Positions 12,501 through 23,621 of a stretch of 64,000 nucleotides of DNA are shown here, in pieces (positions within the stretch are counted from its first letter, which is position 1; each line of letters begins with the position of its first letter). The notes under the pieces were generated by a model. The model had not been told where the DNA came from. It did no database searches and worked only from the letters and a program-made list of their open reading frames with translations. Location: contig JAHLTZ010000005.1 of assembly GCA_025786725.1 (NCBI GenBank), forward strand, positions 248,001 through 312,000, read 5' to 3'. The DNA comes from Syncephalis fuscata. Lineage: Eukaryota; Zoopagomycota; Zoopagomycetes; Zoopagales; Piptocephalidaceae. The position numbers and the translations under genes are program-made.

Positions 12501-12708
12501 TTATGATACCATAATGATTCAAAAATTACCTGCTTGTGAACAACAAATTTTAAAAGATTTACTAAAGTCTGATGATATAGTAAACTCAATAACATCGCCA
12601 CTGGCATTTTCAGCACCAAAAGCAACTAAATCTGGTTGGTCGGATGGAATGCGGTTTGTTTTTTTTAGTATTTTTTTGGCTTCTATTTTTATTTGGATTA
12701 AAAAATAG
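9545..12708 (+). CDS. RBR-type E3 ubiquitin ligase fused to an array of unusual zinc fingers and a C-terminal membrane anchor (one apparent -1 frame break)
   Basis: RBR ligases pass ubiquitin through a thioester on RING2. Exons 9545-9572, 9657-9958, 10010-10142, 10193-10364, then from 10417. RING1 starts CKTCLICYD and includes CGHGYCFGC. The IBR includes CPECKLILCLRC. RING2 is CPICNALVERNTGCKKMTC, where the Cys of NTGC is the expected catalytic residue. After RING2 the frame runs to a stop at 10774. A second frame (-1), open from 10588 and with ATG at 10624, continues to 12708 with one C2H2-type finger and then repeated fingers with adjacent cysteines (CC-x12-H). It ends in a hydrophobic segment, RFVFFSIFLASIFIWIKK, typical of a tail anchor. 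No GT-AG intron joins the frames well. A missing base near 10590-10620 would fuse them; two overlapping genes are the alternative. A membrane-anchored ligase is inference. Confidence 0.78.
11345..12390 (+). repeat. In-frame tandem repeat, unit 414 bases, 2.5 copies, within the zinc-finger array
   Basis: The same coding block restarts at about 11345, 11759 and 12173, a period of 414 bases or 138 residues. Copies differ at only a few bases (for example GAT/AAT, GGG/GGA, AGC/AAC codons), so the duplication is recent or kept uniform by gene conversion. Each unit carries two adjacent-cysteine fingers, HVCCGRIF and YYCCGRTF, separated by Ser/Thr-rich linkers. The last copy is partial and diverges after about 12360. 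Confidence 0.93.
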
Positions 12709-13774
12709 CTATTATTGTTATAGTCTTAGTTTAAGGCATTCTTTTTTATCATATATAACACTTTAGTAAAGCTATAGTTAAATTTGTATGATAAATACAA
12801 CACTATTTTATAAGTATGCACAGAGCTGTACTTTATTGATGCAAATAACTGTCTATATAGTATTTGCTGATATCAATGGTTTAAATTAATTTGTTGTATG
12901 ATTGCTGTCGAATGCTTAATAGAATTCAATATTGTGTAATATAACCAATTATAGGCTATTTGGAAATCAGGTGCTTTATAATTATACTATCATCTCCATT
13001 GCACTGATAATATATAATCAGTATATAATATTTTTAACAATCGTAAAATAACGTTTTATTTAATAAATTGTGTAACATGTTGCTACGAACACTAAATATA
13101 ATAATTTGATTACATGATTGAATTATATACATATTACCATATTTGGTAATTGTCATTAATTTGACATATAGTCACGTGACTTAGTCAGGTACAACGCTTG
13201 TGTAGCTTTTACTTAGCACGTGGCTAGTATCCCAATTAACAGAATAAGTAAATAAGTCAGGACCTTTACAGGGGGCCTGCCAGCTTTATTTAATATCTAA
13301 TACAGAACATGGGTACTAATTTACTTTAAGCAACTTAATACCCATATACAACACCGAAAGGAAGAAACGAACAAGTTCTTCCTTCACAAATATCTCTTAA
13401 CTTTAGCTTATTTTAGTATAAAAAAGCACATAATTTTAGCATTTTAAATAAACATTATCAGTTACTTCAGCTCATTTTTCTTAAGTTTTATTACAAATAT
13501 TATTTAGCTTACTATTTTCTAAGCTAATATAATCGCTAATTACTCAAGAAATTTAGTAGCTTATAAACCATCGCAGGTCTAGTAAGCAACAAGGTAACAA
13601 TGTATAAAACAGCTAACTAATTAATACAATAGAATAAAGTGAAGGGCAATAATTTATTATAAAATGGGCAAATTATGTATGTGTATACATAGAGAACGTG
13701 TGCCAACAGATATTTGAGTATATATACCGAGTAATATTCAAATATTCTTATTTCTAGACTCACAACAACGTAAA
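12709..13774. other. AT-rich intergenic region with a CACGTG palindrome
   Basis: No gene is visible. The perfect palindrome gtcacgtgac at 13171-13180 contains a CACGTG E-box, the core bound by fungal bHLH factors such as Cbf1. Whether it acts here cannot be told. The region from about 13617 leads into the fold-back repeat. Confidence 0.4.
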
Positions 13775-14535
13775 ACAAAGCAAATTGCTTGATATTCTGC
13801 ACAAGTATACATACAACATATAGGTAGCCATTGGTAAAGTATACCGCAATTGTATTATAAGCTGATATCATGGTTGCAATAATACACTAACAAATGTACA
13901 AAAATAGCAGTTTTTTACAAATCATGGCTTACATAACTAAAATACAGCAAAATGGTTGCTGGATTCGAGTTCTCCGTGCTTAGTTATACAGACTGGGTTG
14001 ATTTACATAACAATGATTTTTGCAACAAAAGTTAGTCAAAAATGCAATTTACGTAAATATCATTGAGAAGCAATTAAAGTTTGATGGTTTTAAAGATTTA
14101 ATATTAAAAGTGAAAATTGGTATAAAGTAAATTTAAAGCACGCTACAGCATAAAAACAAGCATAATAGCAAATTAGTATACAAAAATATCAATGCACAGT
14201 AGCAATCTATGCTATTGATATACATATAACAGATTTTGGTTAACTAATTTACACGTAAATTGCATTTTGACTAACTTTTGTTGCAAAAATCATTGTTCTG
14301 TAAACCATACCAGTCTGTATAACTAAGCACGGAGAACTCGAATCCAGCAACATTTTTGCTGTATTTTAGTTATGTAAGCCATGATTTGTAAAAAACTGCT
14401 ATTTTTGTACATTTGTTAGTGTATTATTGCAACCATGATATCAGCTTATAATACAATTGCGGTATACTTTACCAATGGCTACCTGTATGTTGTATGTATA
14501 CTTGTGCAGAATATCAAGCAATTTGCTTTATTTTA
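13775..14535. repeat. Large inverted repeat (fold-back element): two ~283-base arms, ~195-base spacer
   Basis: Bases 13775-14056 reappear as the reverse complement at 14252-14535 with only scattered mismatches. Matching landmarks are the tgcaatttacgt block at the inner ends and the caaattgcttgatattctgc block at the outer ends. The spacer 14057-14251 is unique AT-rich DNA. A single strand could fold into a very long hairpin. The right arm abuts repeat C1. The truncated copy C2 at 30147-30958 ends where the arm begins, and a worn arm-like stretch follows it at about 30960-31030. A fold-back or MITE-like transposable element is the likely class; terminal duplications were not found by eye. Confidence 0.88.
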
Positions 14536-15317
14536 TGTAAAATCATAATAATTACTATTGGTTTTTAATTTGAACTCACTGAATTACATCACTAAATTAC
14601 ATAAGTTATATTTTTACATTGACACGATGGTTTCCCATTTTATATTTGTAAGCTAGCGCTCTATTTACATTTAAAACGTTACAACTATACTAGCCTATTT
14701 TTCAGCGGTCATAACTATTAGAAGTAAAAATATACTATTTTACAACAGCCATATTGCTACTATCTTGCTACTATGCCCATACTGCTATGAGAATGTGTCT
14801 AATAAACACAGCATGTGCCTAAACAGTTTGTTAAGATTACATGTAGATATTCATAATAATAATAAATACATTAATTAGCAGCACTAATTACTAACAATAA
14901 ACAACTATTAAATAGTATAGCAAGTAAATATTTGTTCGTTGTAAACATACGAACAGTTGCATAAAGTGATATGCTGTGTTGATGATGAAATAATACAACC
15001 ATTCAGGCTTTATTATTGGTTATGTTTAATATAAAATGCTAACTTTATTTAATATCAGCAAAATATATTCATTCTAGTTCCATTTATTTTCTTTAATCCT
15101 ATACAAATTGTTCAATCTATTATGGCTAAGCCGTAGTAATTAATGGCCAATAATAAATGTTTATTATCGAATTAATATCGACTAGCCAACACATTGTATT
15201 CTAAATGTTAAGGTGAGCGCTAACAAGCATCATACAATAACATTATAGGATGTCGTCTGGATAATCCGTTTCTTAATCATCTACATTGTAACTTTCAATT
15301 AAAGTTGTAACAATGTG
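14508..15317 (+). repeat. Dispersed repeat C, copy C1
   Basis: About 810 bases found again as reverse complement at 30147-30958. Long identical blocks include the segment around 15190-15290 and the segment around 14770-14860. No ORF of note. It adjoins the fold-back arms on its left and repeat B2 on its right, so 13.8-16.0 kb may be one composite element or a nest of insertions. Confidence 0.88.
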
Positions 15318-15375
15318 TAGTAGCTATTTATCATTGTTGTCTATTTTTATTAATTCTAGCTCTAGCTGAATTGTA

Positions 15376-16022
15376 CTTTGACTCCCAAAGCAAATTTTAT
15401 TCCAATTGAAGTCATGTTGTTATGCACAACACAGCTATATTACTTTTATTAGAATATTGTTAATAAATTGATTTAAATAAAAAATATAACATACTATTTG
15501 ATTTCTTTGAAACACTTGAAGCCGATTATCGTTATTGTTGTTGTTGGCCATATGTAAAAAGATTGATTGAATATTAATAGAAGCCATATGATTGCAATTC
15601 CATATCGTTCTGTATTTGTTGTTGTTGCATCTATGTACAGCATGGATTATTGCATCTAAATGATCTATTCTATTTTCTAATATTCTACTGTTGCATTTTG
15701 GGCATATTTGTGATGTAAGATCAAGATTAATATAATTATTATAAATGTCGTTTATTAAACAGCCACTTCCTCTATAGCCAATCTGACTAAATAAATGGCA
15801 TTTGAACAATTAATATCATAATGACAATGTATATATATTAAGCAATAATAAAAATAACTAATTGATTACATTATTATACTGACAATTACACATGAATGAA
15901 CTAATGTTGGATGTAATATTATACATGTTATAGTAATGAATAGTGTTTAATTGTAACTAAAAGTATTAAGAAAATGAAGTGAAATGAGTAAATAGAAATG
16001 TTCAAGTCAAAGTAAAATAGCT
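15376..16022 (-). repeat. Dispersed repeat B, copy B2, with remnant zinc-ribbon/RuvC-III-like ORF
   Basis: Nearly identical to B1 (2782-3360) in the same orientation and to B3 (34905-35530) in reverse. With B3 it shares about 65 extra bases on the left (15376-15440) that B1 lacks, so B1 is shorter at that end. The minus-strand ORF (15809 down to 15435) keeps ICPKC, HRCNN and WNCNHMASINI with a handful of replacements relative to B1. The element lies about 90 bases beyond the stop codon of the Sec7-domain gene. Confidence 0.75.
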
Positions 16023-16114
16023 CTCTAGTTCTAATCAATTTATTTATTGTTGTGGTTGTGATATATAAAATAATAAGTCATAATGAAAGGATACAAAAAA
16101 ATTTAAAGCTTCAA

Positions 16115-19100
16115 TTAATTTCGCAATGCATAGTCATAGCGGCCCACAAGTTTTACTAGCTCTTTCCCTGTAAATACCATGGATCGTGAAGCTTGTTCAT
16201 CTGTTACGGGCAGCAATAATCGTGCCAGATGTGTAGCCAGTGAACGATCCCGCGTTGGTCTACCTGGTCGGTCGGCCTCGCCCACCGGCGCATTGGCCGG
16301 TAGAGTACGATCTCTTTGCTCACGAATAGCTCGAGCTCGTTCTTCAATCATCGTACACCACGCCAATTGTCGGTCTCGTGATTCAACGCTAAATGAAAGT
16401 TTAACGGCTCTTCCTTGTCCCACGGCAACATCTCGCCAATGGCCAAGATCAAGGCGTGGTGCAGTTGCCGCTAATGGCAAATCGTCATCTTCATCGCCAC
16501 TATTCGCTTCCTGATGTGTACGTGATTGTGGCTGAAGTGATTTGCTGCCGTTTAATCCATTAGCTGGTGTTGGCAGTATCGCTTTTGATCCAGCTTGCTT
16601 CTTTAAGTCATAGCCATCTTGATTCGATGTCTGGGGTTGACGAAATATCGCAATTGGTAAATCTTCAAGTGAAAAAAAGGTTGATTCACATCGAATTCGG
16701 AATGCCCAACGCATAAACGACCTTTCAACTGATAGTGTACGCGGCGGAATAGGTGAGTAGCGTGAAGCATTCGGTCCCATCAATTCAAAGGCAATTACAC
16801 AACGGCCTACCGAAACACCTGTCAATGTGATACGTGCTTCACGATCTGCGGTAAATTCAACAATATCACTTGATGACCGTAGGCCATTTTCAGCCACCAC
16901 ACACAATTGCAAGTGTGGATCAGGATACGGCAACTGGATAACAATCTCTGGACTGGGTACCCGTACTGTAACACGTAATGGAAATGTGCCAACTGAAATC
17001 CATAATCGACCACTAGGATCAGTATCCTCTTCTTTGTCTAACGGTGCGGGTGTAGATGTTAAAACATTGGGTGCTAATGACTCAGTGCCATCATCTAATC
17101 GTATTGGACGGATCCATGTTGCTTCAAATGTATGGCGTAATAATAAATCAGGAATAAATAATGAATGCCCGTCATCTTCACGATGATTTGCAAATGTGCA
17201 TTTAAATAGCTGGCAGAAATCATCCAGTCGTGTAGTTGCTGTAGTTGTATCGGTAGTTGATACTGTCGCTATTTTTTGACTAGCCATTAATACAGTGTGT
17301 AGAAGAGCTATAGCAGCTCGACGACCTAGTCTATAATCTGGATTGGCTGTACGCCATCGATCGGCAATCATAACAATACAACGAGTACGGGCCTCTGGAT
17401 CTTCATTTACTGCTTCGGCCGGTCTATGTAGCTCCCATGTTCCATTGGATTCGCCTATATTGTCCGTATTATTAGCATCAAGACGTAAGGTAGAGCCAGA
17501 TGCTGTCGGTAATAACATATGACCGGCAACTAGACGTAGTAAATCAGGTAGCGGAATACCACGAGCTGGCAAACGTTCCATAAAAGCCGCAAATGCCGGT
17601 GTATTTTCTGGCCTAGATATTAATAGACCCACTTTGCGTCTATCCAATCCACGTGTACGCAGTAGAAATCCAGCTACACTAGCAGCATCTCGTCGGAGCA
17701 AATTCTTTTTTATAAGTTGATGTATAGCTCGGTATGGATGTGCAGTAAATTGTTGTACGGCTTTACAAACTTCTGGGTCTAGTAGTTTTGATAGATCAGG
17801 TGGTGACATTGCTTCTTCCCGCATTAATGCCATGCTTACATCGCCTAATGGAATAATGGCTCGACATTGAAAACGGCAATCTAGATTACACGCGTCTAAT
17901 TGCTGGCCTTCAGGAAGAATTGGTTTAACTATTATTAATAAATCAGGGAATAAGAAAAGCATTCTATCTTTAACAGTACGCGATGTAATAACTTGTAAAA
18001 CTGGACCAAAGCGTAATAAACGCCGTTTATGTGTATCGCTCATTTCTTCGCCAGCTGGTCGATGTTGCGGCGATAGCGGACTTTTTAATGGTTCGTGTAA
18101 GCCATCTGGATCTTCAAGATCTATATAATTTGCTGTTGATACGGGCTTTGTCTTTGATACAGATGACGAAACACCTCGTACACTATCCTCGCTACCACGA
18201 CGAACATTATTTATTTTGCCAAATTGTGTATTATTGGTCGGTGCCAATCGTTCAAGTGATCTAGAGACACGTTTACGTGCTATCGCAGCTGGTTTTAAAT
18301 GCTTCCTAGTAGGTGAACGACCACGTGAATCAGCTTGTTTGCCGCTTCGATTCGCTTTTGATCGCATTTCTTGTTGCGTATTCAATGCGGTTCCAACTGA
18401 CAGGCCTAATTGTTGCAATTTTATTAATATTAATATTAAATATACCTATTCTATTTATATACTTACCTTCCTTTTTACTATTGCCATTATTATTAATGCT
18501 AACATTACTTGCATTATTTATAGTATTATTAGCATTATTTTGCAATTTAGATAGTGGCGGTGTAGGAGTCGATGATGCTTTGACCACCTTTTCAGCACTA
18601 TTAGCACGTGCATTAGTAGGCTGACGAGCTAATGGCCGTTGAGAGGTACGTTCATCAGGCGTTTTTGATCGCGACACCATAGGTGTTATATTTTGATGCT
18701 GTACAGTGGATAGATTTGGTGCTGATGGATTTCGGCTATGATTTAGCCCAGTAGTTGGTACACTAAGCATTGGATTTGCTCGAGTGTTGGCTGCCTGGGC
18801 ATATGTTTTTGAACTTTTAGATAGATTACTAAACGATTGGCTGCCATTAACAGAAGTACTGGATGATAAAGCAAATGGTAATCCACGCTGTGATAAATAC
18901 AACTCCTCCTCTGGACTAGCAGAGAAATTGGTTGCAGCAAGTGGCTGTTTTTTAGCTAAAGAATTGCCATCTTGAAGTGGCTGTAGAAATGATGAAAAAG
19001 ATGTACTAGTTAAATCAAGAGGTGGAATATACGCAGGATCTGTGTATGATCGATCAGGTACAGTATTTGATGCTGCCAAGTGACAGATTGGCACTAGTCC

Positions 19101-20348
19101 AGGTGGGTCCTGTGGCTGTGATGCGGGTAATGGCGGCATTGACTTCTCCTTTGTTCCATCAATGTGATAAGTGGGTACTGGTGATGTAGATGCCATGCGA
19201 GGTGGTGTCCTAGTGATGTATGTATCGCCTTTGCTGCGTGTTTCATGCTGTCTATGAACACCATGCTGCATAATAGAGGCTAATTCTTTGCGTGCACCTC
19301 CTAGTGATCCATTTGACAAATTGGCATATCTATCCGTCAAGACTGGCTGATTAATATCTTGCAACTCTGGCATGGATGGTGATTTAGCCATTGTATCTTG
19401 TAGCTCATCTTCATTTTTGATATAAACTGCATCAATGGCCGTACGCGGAACTCGACGGCTTTGTTCACGCGTACGACTAGAAGGAGCAGTTGGTGATCGA
19501 GTAATATCATTAATAACTCCTGTATCTTTTGGCGGTACGCCTCCAGCCATCGCAGGACTTGTAACTGATCGACGAACTGTAGCACCGGCCTGTGTGCGTT
19601 TATACATTGAAGTAGACGGCATTTGTGATTGTGCTATAGATAGCTCGGGCGCAACTTTGGTCAATATGCTGGCCCATTTTTCAGGAGAACCGCTTAATAG
19701 ACCGGCTTGGCAGTCCTCTTCTTCATCTGTGTCCAATTCAAAGCTTTCAACTGCCTCGCCAAATCCCCAGCCAGTAAAAGAGCCTAAAGCTGATGGACCC
19801 GTTCCTATTGTGCCGGCAATACGAGTACTCCACATAGCCAATGGACTGGCCGTTGATCGCATTACCTCTATTCCTCCACGTGCCGTAATATAGTCCACAG
19901 CACTAAGTGGTTGTTCAAATGGCGTACGCGGACTAGTTTCACACGGCAATGCCTCGTGATTCGGTATAGGTATAGAGCCGGCCCCGCCGTCAGTGTTCAT
20001 ATGTAATCGTAGCGGCTTTCTGTCATGAGTGTCTGTCAAAAGTCCTCCATTTTGGGGTGATAAGCCCGCCTTATCTTTAACTGCTTCTTTTGGCTTAAAT
20101 TGGGTAGAACCACCAGTAAGACGCGGTTGTGAATGTGGTGGCCTTGGGCTTAGTGTTGTTTTAGAGTCGATATTTAGTCTAGAAGATGTGGCTTCAGACC
20201 CGCGAACGCCATTAGCTGTAGACGGTGCGTCGGTCAACGTTGCGGATGCATTGGCGATAACTGCTGTATTTGCCGTGTGCGCTCGAGGCCGCGGCGTCGT
20301 CATCTCACCGTTAAAAGCTTTAGTAAATACTGGGCACTTGGTACACAC
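16115..20348 (-). CDS. Large protein with PH-like and divergent Sec7 (ARF-GEF) domains, about 1390 aa
   Basis: Two exons, 20348-18467 and 18405-16115, are joined by a 61-base intron (phase 1). The first ~750 residues are disordered and rich in Ser, Thr and Pro. A PH-like segment follows (about 755-815; RLLRFGPVLQVITSRTV, then LFLFPDLLIIVKP). A Sec7-like all-helical region comes next (about 845-1060; ASVAGFLLRTRGLDRRKVGLL, then FMERLP, then IVMIADRWRTANPDYRLGRR). A C-terminal PH-like region ends in an amphipathic helix, RDRQLAWCTMIEERARAI. Sec7 domains exchange GDP for GTP on ARF GTPases at Golgi, endosome or plasma membranes. The usual LPGEAQ loop with the catalytic glutamate is replaced by LPTASGS plus an insertion of ~40 residues, so exchange activity is doubtful. 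The start may instead be the Met at about residue 16 (MTTPRPRAH). Fold assignment is by pattern only. Confidence 0.75.
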
Positions 20349-23300
20349 AACGGTGCGCTATGCCAATGTTTCAAGAATTTAAAAAGAAATTCCAGCGAAA
20401 TACGATAGGCCAAAACCAGCAATACTATCGTAAATAGATAAGCTGGCTATTCCTTGAATTCCCCGTATATGTGTGTATGTATGAATGTATTTATACTAAC
20501 CTAGTTTGATAGCTATTCATAAAGCGAGACGATCAGCTCCGGACGGAATAGATAGCCCGTACAAAGCATAGGCCGAGAAAACACTAACAACGCTATTCTT
20601 ATACAAGTCCGCAGGAATTCAGTCAAAAAAAACCTCAACAAACAACAGAACGCAAATTAAAATGCTTGAATGCTATTATCCCAAAACACCGCGCGACGTA
20701 TGCGTACGCAGGTGTGCTTAATGATGGCTGATGAAAAAGCAGCTGCGAAATAGTCGGCAATCAAAGATGAAGGTGCAGTGAGAAAGGAAAGAGGGGCAAA
20801 AAAATACAAGAAAGTCAGGGGAAACGCACTTGTACACACACACGCGCGCACCTGCTGTAGATACCATCAAAATGTTGGTGTTAAACATAAAGCAAGATGG
20901 CTCATAAAAACAAAGAATAAGGCAAGGATATTCTTAGTTGGTCTGGGCCTGCTGCAGATCACTGAATTCTGCCGCTGCTGCAACTATTTCTGTTGATGCC
21001 TTTTATTTATACGTGCTGTCGGTGAAACGCAGTCAAGACCCAGTAAAGTGTAAATATAGCAAAGCTATTAATAAAAAGTACTATTTAAGCTATTGGTCAG
21101 GAATTGCATCTGATAAAGCAGAAATTATTTATAAATTCCCTTAACGGTATTGATAAATAATAAAAGGAATTTAATAAATGGAAGATAATTGAAATTATGA
21201 TTATAGTAACAAGCACGATAATTGTTTCATTCATTTAATTGTTCATCCATTAAAATGCATTGTTACAGTTCCTTAGACAAAGTTGTAACAAAAACAATTA
21301 AACAACAAGCTAGCCTTGTAGTAGTCTATATTACTGGTTACTTTTAATATGTCGATAGGTAATTAAGCCAATAATTTATTTAACAATTGAAATATTAAAG
21401 TTAGTTTAATAGGTTTTTTATCTAATTACAGTTATCATTATTAAGGTAATACAGTACACTCTAGGGCAATTCTGACAATTAAACTAAAATATAATGAAGA
21501 TAAAAAAGTCAACTACCTACTTAAAATACCGTAAACGGCTGTTTTATATCATGTATTATTTATTTTAGTTACTAACAATTACTATAATAAAGAATAAAAG
21601 ATAAAAATTGTATATGTGATTAAAGTCATACATGCTGTTGTTGAATTATGTAACATTTAATGTTTAAATAGTGAGCCGATAAATACGTTTTAATTAAGCA
21701 ACATTTCAGCTAACGCTTAAAAATAAAGTTATAATTAATTGGATAAAATAGCAAATATAACAACATTTTACCATATTATCCATACAATACCTTTATTGAA
21801 TGAGCCTTACTTTTATTTATCTAAAGTCAATCATTAAACATTATGTTTATTTACTCAAATAATAAAGTTGATCTGATAATAAGCAAGACCCGTGCTGATT
21901 TTGGTTATTCAAGTTACAGAATCCCAGCAATAGTGAACAAAACAATGTTTATTATTTTATATTTGCTTTAGTTAGATTTTAGATTATTTTTGTATTAAAG
22001 CCGTCGTCTTATAGTCTATTTACTGTTAAACAGATATAGTGTTTTTTTGACTAGCGTTACTTTTATATTTTTATCTGCCAATTGCATTGTGTAATTATAA
22101 ACTGTATTGCGGTGGCAGAGTTTTTCATCGCCACCTCGTATAATGGTTACTGTTGGATTAATATGATATACTATTATACTCGCTTCTTTTCTCATTTTCT
22201 AATAACAGTTTTATTTGCATTGTAATTAATGCAAACATTAACTAATAATATAGATAATTTTAAGATAACAAAAATGCAAAATAAAATGATTTGTATTCAT
22301 AGTTATCATTAGTATTTCATATTACATTTATTGGTATGGATCATGTGTTTTGCTGGCACATCTCTCAAGTTATATAGTCACATGATATAATCATGTGATG
22401 GCAATTGCAGTATCACAGATATGCATGTTTGAGTATATTGCAGTTACAATAATTGGATAGCTTATCAGTCTATACGATTATAAAGAGTCTTTGTAACCTG
22501 TTATAGACTTTGGGCAATAAAGGCATTAACAAATGGCTGTAGAACCCGGTAGTTTTATAACTATGCAAGTACGTATAGCTATTACAAACAGTGCACTCCC
22601 AGTGTATTCACCTAAATATTTGTTTATGCCAATAGTTTGCAAGGAGCCATAGGCAAAGCAAGAGTCGGATCAAAACAATGCCATGTCTTGGTTACATTAA
22701 AATGATGTGATTAGATGGATATGACTCGATTGTAGTACAGACCCGTGTTAGCCAGCAGGTATGGTATTACCTTCATTTACAAAACACACAGTCGTACCCG
22801 TATCAAGAGCACGCACTCGGTTTTAATTAGCCATTACCATTTTTTTCAAAAAATACGGTAAGCCATATGCAATAACTATCATTTGTGTAATATTACAATC
22901 ATATGACTTTATTAATTGCATCCTAAAATTGCTGGTGCCGTGTCATTTTTTCATTATGCGTTCCAAGCATTTGCTTAAACAATAGAATGTGTAACAGAAG
23001 ACTCGTGACATTGTGAAATAGAAAATGACATGGCTAAGGCCAATACTGTGTGGATTGGGGATGTCGTTCTACCATTGTGATGATGATGAGACGGCTGATA
23101 ATGGAATGGCGTGCCCACTACAGGACAGTACGTGGTCTTGAAACTACAATAAATGTGATTTCGTGGTGCGCAGTTTCAATGATGAAATATGAGAAAAGTA
23201 AACAAGCTCGTGCATGTAGGAAGGTAGTCGTGTCACCATGCTGAGCAATAGATCGTCAGCGCTTAACACTCCAGCAACTACAAAAGAGCGCGTTTTGTCG

Positions 23301-23621
23301 CTCCAACATCAGTTTGACAATTAAATCATTTACGCTATCTCTTCGAACAATCCACTCTTAACAAACATCACGTTACTTTCATCGCGCTTTATTTTTGTTT
23401 GCTTTCGATTTCACGCTTAACGTTAACTATCCACGCCAATCGTAGCAACACCCCGATACGCCTAACAACAACAACAACAACAACACATCTATCCTAGTCA
23501 CCAACACAACAACAGCGTTTATTGCTTCATTCACACAAGCCTGTTTATTTTATTTGCAACTTTCCGTTTGATTTTGTCACTGTCACTTTTGGTGTTATTC
23601 TATCTTTCCACTTTTATCATC
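20349..23621. other. Long intergenic region with no supported gene
   Basis: About 3.3 kb. The first ~700 bases upstream of the Sec7-domain gene are richer in GC and hold a short CA/CG dinucleotide tract near 20832-20850. From 21150 to 22900 the DNA is very AT-rich with many stop codons in all frames. The last ~250 bases before the aminopeptidase contain CAA repeats (about 23466-23483) and pyrimidine-rich tracts, consistent with promoter and leader. No RNA gene was recognised. Confidence 0.5.
22378..22398. repeat. Perfect 9-base-arm palindrome tcacatgat-ata-atcatgtga
   Basis: The two arms are exact reverse complements around a three-base centre. It could be a binding site for a dimeric regulator or chance in AT-rich DNA. 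It lies 1.2 kb upstream of the aminopeptidase and has no obvious partner copy in the window. Confidence 0.5.
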
